Part shown: piece by piece, positions 34,077-39,445 of the stretch | How positions within the stretch are numbered: position 1 is the first letter of the stretch | Layout: each line of letters opens with the position of its first letter | NCBI RefSeq assembly: GCF_003628475.1 | Contig: NZ_RCAA01000010.1 | Location: forward strand, 103,839-143,283 | Reading direction: 5' to 3' | Source of the DNA: Enterobacter sp. R1(2018) | Lineage (GTDB): Bacteria; Pseudomonadota; Gammaproteobacteria; Enterobacterales; Enterobacteriaceae | Length of the DNA stretch: 39,445 nucleotides | Program-made: the position numbers and the translations under genes | The notes under the pieces: model-generated | The model's database searches: none | What the model was told of the DNA's origin: nothing | What the model saw: the letters and a program-made list of their open reading frames with translations, nothing else

Positions 34077-34080
34077 ATTT

Positions 34081-34802
34081 GCAGGAGATAAGCGTGAGCG
34101 GCTTTACGCGGCCTGGTATTTAAAAACCTTTGGATCGGAAAACAGAACGGGCAAAAAAATTTTCATCCTTAACCACCTTTTACGCACTGGTCCCACGCAG
34201 AAGCATCCCGTTTAAGCTACCCGTCGTCGTGCCAACAAAGGCGGGAGCCGGCGTGGTTACATTTTGCTGCTTTCCGGTCGGTTCCGAATGTTTTAGCTAA
34301 AAAATTACGCCCCCCTATCTCCTTAAGCAAAAATGTCTTCGTTAATTAAACTTCAAATAAATAGGCTGCTTTTTATTTAGGCATTGAACTTGTGGGACAC
34401 TCGATTTCTTGTCGAAAACCTTAATTTTGATGGTGAAATAATATCAATGTATTATGCTTTTTTTATTTGAGATGCCATATTAAAAGCTAATAATTTTTGA
34501 ATAAGCAGGCCAAAGAATTGACAATGGCGCTTTTTGACTACTACTTTATGCTTATGCTCACAGGGGGCAGAAAAAAAGATAGAGAAACACTTATCTTACC
34601 CGATATCCTGTCACCAACGTTCGCCATACCTGCCACGGACACAGTAATCACGACTGTAATTATAATGTGCCGTAATCGATATTCGTTCTATGGCATCGTG
34701 CGGATATAACAATTAACGACTAAAGTCATATTTCCACAAATAAGCGATCGCCCAAAAGTCGTACGTGGATAAAACGTTTTCTTGTAAATCATGAGCATTG
34801 CG
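34081..34802. other. AT-rich gap between the dpp and bcs operons
   Basis: About 720 bp, clearly more AT-rich than its neighbours. The only sizeable frame (34497 or 34524 to 34709, up to 70 aa) has no Shine-Dalgarno and no recognisable family, so I do not call it. TTGACA at 34517-34522 is a possible -35 for the bcs operon with a loose -10 (TACTTT, 18 bp downstream). I looked for a c-di-GMP riboswitch (GEMM core) and saw none. It may hold remnants of a lost gene. Confidence 0.45.
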
Positions 34803-35375
34803 ATGAAAAACTATGATGATTTGCAGCGTTTCAAGGATAAGACACGCACGGGCGCCATTGACTTTAAGGATATGTCGGCGCAAACCCAGCAGCTTAATAC
34901 CAGCAGCTGGGCAATTATTAAACAGCTCTCCGGAAACAGCGACGACTCGGTTCTGGCGCAGGCCGGAAGCGTGGCGGTGCCTGTTCCGCAGGCGGTAAAG
35001 CCGGGGGCATTTGACGCCGCTTTTGCTAAACCCGCTCAGGCCCAGGCCCAGGCCCAGGCTCCGGTTCAGGTGGCTGAATCCACGGCCGCGCCGCGCTCTA
35101 TAATGGACAGCCTGCACGCGGCAATACCTGTGGAAAAAGCCGCGCAACCGCCGCTTGCTGAAGAAAAGCCAGCCGCGATGCCACGGTTTGAACAAGCGGC
35201 TCCAGCGGCAATGGCAGCCGCTCCGGAACCGCTCAGGCAATTTGCAGCGCCGCAGCCTGCTGAGCCTGTGCGTTTTGAGCAGCTTTTTGCCGCTAAAACC
35301 ATCTCCGCAACCACTGATCCTGCCAAAGACCTCCCGTTACAACCGCTCCTGGAGATGATCGCTTCATGCCGTTAG
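34803..35375 (+). CDS. bcsO: BcsO-like proline/alanine-rich cellulose biosynthesis protein
   Basis: 190 aa. The N-terminal motif NYDDLQRFKDKTRTGAIDFKDMS matches my recollection of BcsO, the Pro-rich protein of type I bcs operons in enterobacteria; its role is not established. The rest is low-complexity Ala/Pro/Gln (about residues 55-160) with an AQAQAQAQ run at 35034-35057. It has no signal or membrane segment, so is probably cytoplasmic. The start is ATG 34803 or 34791; both ribosome binding sites are weak. It overlaps bcsQ by 10 bp, so the two are coupled. It is unlike E. coli BcsR, the short first gene of the type II operon. Confidence 0.75.
   Translation: MKNYDDLQRFKDKTRTGAIDFKDMSAQTQQLNTSSWAIIKQLSGNSDDSVLAQAGSVAVPVPQAVKPGAFDAAFAKPAQAQAQAQAPVQVAESTAAPRSIMDSLHAAIPVEKAAQPPLAEEKPAAMPRFEQAAPAAMAAAPEPLRQFAAPQPAEPVRFEQLFAAKTISATTDPAKDLPLQPLLEMIASCR
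35034..35057 (+). repeat. Hexanucleotide repeat GCCCAG (x4) inside bcsO
   Basis: GCTCAG followed by three exact GCCCAG units, encoding Ala-Gln repeats. Being a multiple of three, slippage would change length without shifting the frame. Confidence 0.85.
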
Positions 35376-36172
35376 TTTGTGTTTGTTCGCCAAAAGGTGG
35401 GGTAGGAAAAACCACGATTACCGCCAACCTGGCCTACGCCCTGGCACGTTCCGGCAGTAAAGTGCTGGCCATTGATTTCGACGTGCAAAATGCCCTGCGT
35501 CTGCACTTCGGCGTGCCGTTGTCGGACGGGCGTGGCTATGTCGCCCGGGCCAGCGAGTCTGCGGACTGGAGCCAGTCCGTGCTGACCGCCGGCAGCAACA
35601 TGTTTGTGCTGCCGTATGGCGACGTCACCGAAGAGCAGCGGCTTGAGTTTGAACATCTTCTGACCACCGACAGCCATTTTTTGACGCGCGGCTTGAGCAC
35701 CCTGCTTAACTATCCGGGCCTGGTGATCCTGGCCGACTTCCCGCCGGGACCCAACCCGGCGCTGAAAGCGATGTCGCAGCTGGCCGATTTGCATCTGGTA
35801 ACCATGCTGGCGGATACCGCCTCGCTGTCGCTGCTGCCGCAAATTGAAAGCCACCGCCTGACGGGCGGCGCGCCCATGAATAACAAAGCCGGGTATTACT
35901 TCCTGATAAACCAAAGCGATAACCGTCGCCATATCAGCCGCGATGTCACCGCTTTTATGCAGCAACGGCTTGGCGACCGCCTGCTTGGCATCATTAACCG
36001 GGACGAAAGCGTGGCCGAAGCCAATGCCTCACAGCAGTCGATATTTGATTTCAGCGCCGCCTCGGCCGCGGCTTTTGATATTGAACTGGTGAGCAAACGC
36101 GTTGCGGGCATTCTCGGGATAAAAATCGGCGACGGTGCGGTAAACAACGTGCTGAGAAATTCTAGTTTCTAA
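35366..36172 (+). CDS. bcsQ: Cellulose synthase-associated ATPase BcsQ (MinD/ParA-like)
   Basis: A 268-aa MinD/ParA/SIMIBI ATPase. The deviant Walker A is SPKGGVGKTT (residues 8-17, both lysines present), switch I region VLAIDFDVQNALRLHF, and Walker B-like LVILADFPPG. In E. coli BcsQ is needed for cellulose synthesis and is polarly located. Overlaps bcsO and is followed after 20 bp by bcsA, which has AGGA before its start. Confidence 0.95.
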   Translation: MPLVCVCSPKGGVGKTTITANLAYALARSGSKVLAIDFDVQNALRLHFGVPLSDGRGYVARASESADWSQSVLTAGSNMFVLPYGDVTEEQRLEFEHLLTTDSHFLTRGLSTLLNYPGLVILADFPPGPNPALKAMSQLADLHLVTMLADTASLSLLPQIESHRLTGGAPMNNKAGYYFLINQSDNRRHISRDVTAFMQQRLGDRLLGIINRDESVAEANASQQSIFDFSAASAAAFDIELVSKRVAGILGIKIGDGAVNNVLRNSSF

Positions 36173-36192
36173 CCTTATTTTCAGGAAGTCCT

Positions 36193-38313
36193 ATGAAAAA
36201 GGCCCTGTTTTATTTGCTGTTATTGGTGCTTTCCCCAATAGCGGTATTGATCGTCACTACGCCTATGGACAGCCAAAAGCAGTATATCTTTGGCTTAATC
36301 AGCATCGGCGTTTTGTTTTTACTGGGTTTTAGTAAAAAACACAGTATTTCCGTCATTATGATGATAGTGGCCGTTTTAATGTCCACGCGATATATCTACT
36401 TTCGCGCGACGCAGACGCTGCACTTTAATTCTGAAATAGAAGCCATTCTCGGTATCGGTTTATTTTTAGCAGAGCTCTACATCTGGATAACTATTATGTT
36501 GAGCTATCTGCAAAACCTCTTTCCGCTCAAGCGTCCTATCGTGCCGTTACCGGACGATACCTCGCTGTGGCCGACGGTCGACGTTTATATTCCAAGCTAC
36601 AACGAAAGCCTGGAAGTGGTGCGCGACACCGTACTGGCGGCGCAGTGCCTTGATTACCCGGCTGATAAGCTAAAAATTTACCTGCTCGACGACGGCAAAC
36701 GCAGCGAGTTTGCGGTATTCGCCGCAAACGTCGGCGTGGGTTACATCACTCGTACGGATAACTTTCATGCCAAAGCGGGCAACCTTAATCACGCTATGAA
36801 GCTGACCAAAGGCGAGCTTATCTGCGTATTCGACTGCGACCACGTGGCGACGCGCATCTTCCTGCAGGCGACCGTCGGCGCGTTTCTGGTCGACCCTAAA
36901 CTTGCGCTGATGCAGACGCCGCACTACTTCTATTCGCCGGATCCCTTTGAGCGCAACCTCTCCCAGGGACGCAACATTCCTAACGAAGGGCAGCTCTTCT
37001 ACGGGCAAATCCAGCGCGGCAACGATAACTGGAATGCGACCTTCTTCTGCGGCTCCTGTGCGGTGATCCGCCGCAGTGCGCTGGAAGAAATTGGCGGCTT
37101 TGCCGTCGAAACGGTAACCGAAGACGCCCACACCGCGCTGAAAATGCAGCGTCTGGGCTGGAAGTCCGCTTATCTGGATATCCCGCTGGCGGCAGGCCTT
37201 GCAACCGAGCGGCTGGTACTGCATGTGATTCAGCGAACCCGCTGGGCGCGCGGAATGACGCAGATCTTCCGCCTCGATAATCCGCTGTTTGGCCGCGGCC
37301 TGAAGTGGCAGCAGCGTCTGTGTTACCTCAACGCTATGCTCTCGTTCCAGTTCGCCTTGCCGCGCGTGGCGTTCCTTACCGCGCCGCTGGCCTATTTGCT
37401 GTTTAACCTGAATATTATTCACTCGTCGGCCAGCCTGATATTCGCCTATATGCTGCCGCACCTGTTCTTGTGTATTTACCTGAACTCGCGGCTCAACGGA
37501 CGGTTCCGCTACAGCTTCTGGGGCGAAATCTACGATCTGGTGCTGGCGTTCCATCTGATCCTGCCGACCATGATCACCATGATTTTCCCGAAGCGCGGCA
37601 AGTTCAACGTCACCGACAAAGGCGCCCTGCTTGACGTCGGCTATTTCGATTTCAGCATCGTGCGCCCGCACCTGATTATCGCCGTCCTGCTCGGTATCGG
37701 CGTCATTGCCGGGATTGTACGCGCCTGCGCCAATGACTATTTCGGCGTCGATCCGATGGTTATCGCTCTGAACGTTGGCTGGGGACTCTACAGCCTGATC
37801 TTCCTGCTGGCGGCGATAGCCGTAGCGCGCGAAACCCGCCAGACGCGTAAAACCATTCGTATCGATGTGAACGTGCCCGCGATCATCCATTACGTCAGCG
37901 GCATTTCGTCGCGCAGCCATACTCTCGACCTGTCGATGGGCGGCTGCCGTATCGCGGCGGTCGACGATCGCCATCTAAATGATGAAATTGAAGAAGTTGA
38001 GCTACAGCTGCAGTCGGGCACTATTAGCATTCCGGTCAGCCTTATTGCCCATGACGATAAGTCCATCCGCCTGATGTCTAAAGAAATCCCGCTTGCCCGT
38101 CGCCGTGAACTGGTGCGCGTGGTGCTGGCGCGTGCCGACGCGTGGATCAATCCGCCAAAACCGCAGGATAACCCGTTCCGCTCGCTGCTGATCATCATTC
38201 GCAGCGTGTTCGATCTGTTCTGGCTGACCTGGAAATCGCGTCGTGAAAATCGTCGCCGCCGTCAGGAAGAGGTTCGCCGTCAGGATAACGCCAACGAGGA
38301 CAGCGCAGTATGA
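36193..38313 (+). CDS. bcsA: Cellulose synthase catalytic subunit BcsA (UDP-forming)
   Basis: Processive GT2 glycosyltransferase that makes and extrudes beta-1,4-glucan from UDP-glucose. Catalytic motifs: DDG (166-168), DCD (214-216), TED (309-311) and QRTRW (347-351). The C-terminal PilZ domain carries RKTIR (552-556) and DLSMGG (579-584), the c-di-GMP-binding motifs, so activation by c-di-GMP is expected. At 706 aa it is much shorter than E. coli BcsA (872 aa), mainly because the ~150-residue N-terminal extension of the E. coli type is absent. Overlaps bcsB by 4 bp (ATGA). Confidence 0.97.
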   Translation: MKKALFYLLLLVLSPIAVLIVTTPMDSQKQYIFGLISIGVLFLLGFSKKHSISVIMMIVAVLMSTRYIYFRATQTLHFNSEIEAILGIGLFLAELYIWITIMLSYLQNLFPLKRPIVPLPDDTSLWPTVDVYIPSYNESLEVVRDTVLAAQCLDYPADKLKIYLLDDGKRSEFAVFAANVGVGYITRTDNFHAKAGNLNHAMKLTKGELICVFDCDHVATRIFLQATVGAFLVDPKLALMQTPHYFYSPDPFERNLSQGRNIPNEGQLFYGQIQRGNDNWNATFFCGSCAVIRRSALEEIGGFAVETVTEDAHTALKMQRLGWKSAYLDIPLAAGLATERLVLHVIQRTRWARGMTQIFRLDNPLFGRGLKWQQRLCYLNAMLSFQFALPRVAFLTAPLAYLLFNLNIIHSSASLIFAYMLPHLFLCIYLNSRLNGRFRYSFWGEIYDLVLAFHLILPTMITMIFPKRGKFNVTDKGALLDVGYFDFSIVRPHLIIAVLLGIGVIAGIVRACANDYFGVDPMVIALNVGWGLYSLIFLLAAIAVARETRQTRKTIRIDVNVPAIIHYVSGISSRSHTLDLSMGGCRIAAVDDRHLNDEIEEVELQLQSGTISIPVSLIAHDDKSIRLMSKEIPLARRRELVRVVLARADAWINPPKPQDNPFRSLLIIIRSVFDLFWLTWKSRRENRRRRQEEVRRQDNANEDSAV

Positions 38314-39445
38314 AACGGATGACCCGTAAAGCCTGCCAGATGTGGCTTGCTTTTAGCGTAATGGCGGCGCCGGTGATGGCGGCAGAGCCGACAACTGTAG
38401 AATCTGTTTTGCCGGTGGATTTACCGCCGGTTACCGAAGCTGCGCCGACTACCGAGCCGTCGCCCTTTACCGAAGCTGCGCCGACTAACGAGCCCGCACC
38501 GGCACCGGCTACCGAGCCATCGCCCATTACCGAAGCTGCGCCAGCTAGTGAACCCGCACCGGCAGCGGCTAACGAGCCGGCGCCGGTTAACGACGCTACA
38601 CCTGCTAGCGAACCCGCACCGGCCTCGGTTACTGAACCGGCGCCCGTTACCGAACCCGTGCCTGCGGCGCTGACGCCGTCGGTCTTTACGCCGGGCAACA
38701 CCAGCAGCATTACCGTCGCGCAGATGGGACAGCCCCTGGGCGTGATGCTCAGCGGTGGGCAGCTGCAGGGCGGTATCGACTTCACCCTTTCCGCAGACCA
38801 GGTGGTGACCAACGCGCAGCTGCTGCTGAACCTGAAGGTTTCGCCGGCGATGGCGGCGCGTAATACCACGCTGCAGCTGATGCTTAACGGCCAGCCGCTC
38901 GGCACCGTGCCGCTTGGCTCGGCGGACAGCAACGTCTCAACCTATCAGCTGGAAATCCCGGCGGCGATGGTGGTGTCGCGTAACAACTTGAGCTTTAAGA
39001 TTAACGACGGCGATGCGCTGCTGTGCCAGCGCGATCTGTCGGATAAATACCAGGTCACGATCATGCCGACCACCCGGCTGGATCTGGAAGCCCAGCAGCT
39101 GAATATCGGTGCCGATCTTAGCCACTTCCCGCGCCCGTTCTTTGACGAAATGCAGATGACGCCCGCCACCATGGCGTTTGCCTTCCCGGCGAAAACCCAG
39201 CCGGAGCAGGTGGGCGCAGCGGCGCTGATTGCTTCCTGGCTGGGCATCCAGGCTGATTACCGCGGCATATCTTTCGAAGCGCTGCGCGATAAGCTGCCGG
39301 AAAAAAACGGCATCCTGTTTGGTAAACCGGGTGAAACCATCGGCGGCCTGACGCTGCCGAAAACCCAGGGACCGATGCTGCAAATTGTCGATAACCCCGG
39401 CAATCCGGTTTACAAGCTGCTGCTGGTGGTGGGCAATAACGACCA
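38310..39445 (+). CDS. bcsB: Cellulose synthase periplasmic subunit BcsB, 5' part
   Basis: Open to the window end; about 378 residues visible. BcsB is the periplasmic, membrane-anchored partner of BcsA that guides the glucan. A signal peptide (residues 1-24, cleavage after VMA) is followed by an unusual Pro/Glu/Ala/Thr-rich segment (residues 41-120). The BcsB carbohydrate-binding/flavodoxin-like region follows (LSHFPRPFFDE, ALIASWLGIQADYRG, VYKLLLVVGNND). The start ATG at 38310 overlaps the bcsA stop. The long frame on the opposite strand is an artefact of the repeat. Confidence 0.95.
   Translation, partial: MKRMTRKACQMWLAFSVMAAPVMAAEPTTVESVLPVDLPPVTEAAPTTEPSPFTEAAPTNEPAPAPATEPSPITEAAPASEPAPAAANEPAPVNDATPASEPAPASVTEPAPVTEPVPAALTPSVFTPGNTSSITVAQMGQPLGVMLSGGQLQGGIDFTLSADQVVTNAQLLLNLKVSPAMAARNTTLQLMLNGQPLGTVPLGSADSNVSTYQLEIPAAMVVSRNNLSFKINDGDALLCQRDLSDKYQVTIMPTTRLDLEAQQLNIGADLSHFPRPFFDEMQMTPATMAFAFPAKTQPEQVGAAALIASWLGIQADYRGISFEALRDKLPEKNGILFGKPGETIGGLTLPKTQGPMLQIVDNPGNPVYKLLLVVGNND
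38430..38669 (+). repeat. Imperfect tandem repeat encoding TEP/SEPAP units in bcsB
   Basis: About 240 bp of imperfect in-frame repeats encoding variants of TEAAPTTEPSP and SEPAPA. Individual units differ at several bases, so the array is not fresh, but motifs such as ACCGAAGCTGCGCC recur at about 60-bp steps (38432, 38498, 38528). Confidence 0.75.

Noticed and set aside
34497-34709. 70-aa frame in the dpp-bcs gap
   Set aside because: Starts with TTG, has no ribosome binding site, mixed composition and no family; could be a remnant but cannot be supported.
34700-34802. Possible c-di-GMP riboswitch before the bcs operon
   Set aside because: Looked for the conserved GEMM core segments; none seen. 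c-di-GMP control is instead expected through the PilZ domain of BcsA.
36670-37974. 434-aa open frame antisense to bcsA
   Set aside because: Shadow of the GC-rich bcsA codons; low-complexity His/Gln/Arg content and no family.
38195-38932. 245-aa frame on the minus strand over bcsA/bcsB, rich in AGAGS repeats
   Set aside because: It is the antisense image of the bcsB Pro/Glu/Ala repeat and signal peptide; the plus-strand frame is BcsB with a proper start, signal peptide and family motifs.

Overview
The window is chromosomal DNA of a member of the Enterobacteriaceae that is not Escherichia coli or Salmonella. Nearly every gene has a close E. coli-type counterpart and the order is the familiar one (selB-selA-yibF, mtlA-mtlD-mtlR-yibL, ghrB, yiaD-bisC-yiaC-tag-yhjY-yhjX, eptB, tRNA-Pro, dppABCDF). 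The blocks between these anchors differ: a bestrophin locus, a higBA pair, a ketogluconate operon, a stand-alone HD hydrolase, and a bcs operon starting with a BcsO-like gene. This fits the Enterobacter/Kosakonia/Cedecea part of the family; the genus cannot be fixed by eye. No phage, insertion sequence or CRISPR array was seen.

Layout. 1-379: 3' end of a ROK kinase. 474-4391: selB and selA (selenocysteine synthesis and insertion), then the GST-like yibF. 4450-7300: an AT-richer accessory patch with a LysR regulator, an unrecognised 140-aa gene, a YneE-like bestrophin coupled to it, and a doubtful small membrane ORF followed by a long inverted repeat. 7560-12142: mannitol operon mtlADR behind a promoter with four CRP sites, then yibL. 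12337-12997: HigB/HigA-like toxin-antitoxin pair whose toxin lacks a normal start codon. 13051-18262: on the minus strand, a LacI regulator, sugar-acid epimerase/isomerase, PfkB kinase, MFS transporter and ghrB, in the same order as Pseudomonas ptxS-kguE-kguK-kguT-kguD, with a PtxS-like palindrome before kguE.

18401-25441: yiaD lipoprotein; bisC (methionine/biotin sulfoxide reductase); yiaC; tag (DNA repair); yhjY (outer-membrane beta-barrel); yhjX (pyruvate-inducible transporter family), which carries an apparent one-base frameshift but keeps three LytTR-type repeats upstream; and a small HD hydrolase of the (p)ppGpp type. 25712-27463: eptB behind a sigma-E-type promoter. 27564-27640: tRNA-Pro(UGG). 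28398-34044: the dipeptide ABC importer dppABCDF. 34803-39445: cellulose genes bcsO-bcsQ-bcsA and the 5' part of bcsB.

The most useful second looks are the yhjX frameshift with its triple operator, the higB start-codon loss, the bestrophin/unknown-gene pair, the ketogluconate operon with its operator, alternative hairpins in the mtlA leader, a possible leader peptide before dppA, a related hairpin repeat in both mtlA-mtlD and dppA-dppB, and the Pro/Glu/Ala repeat inserted behind the BcsB signal peptide.
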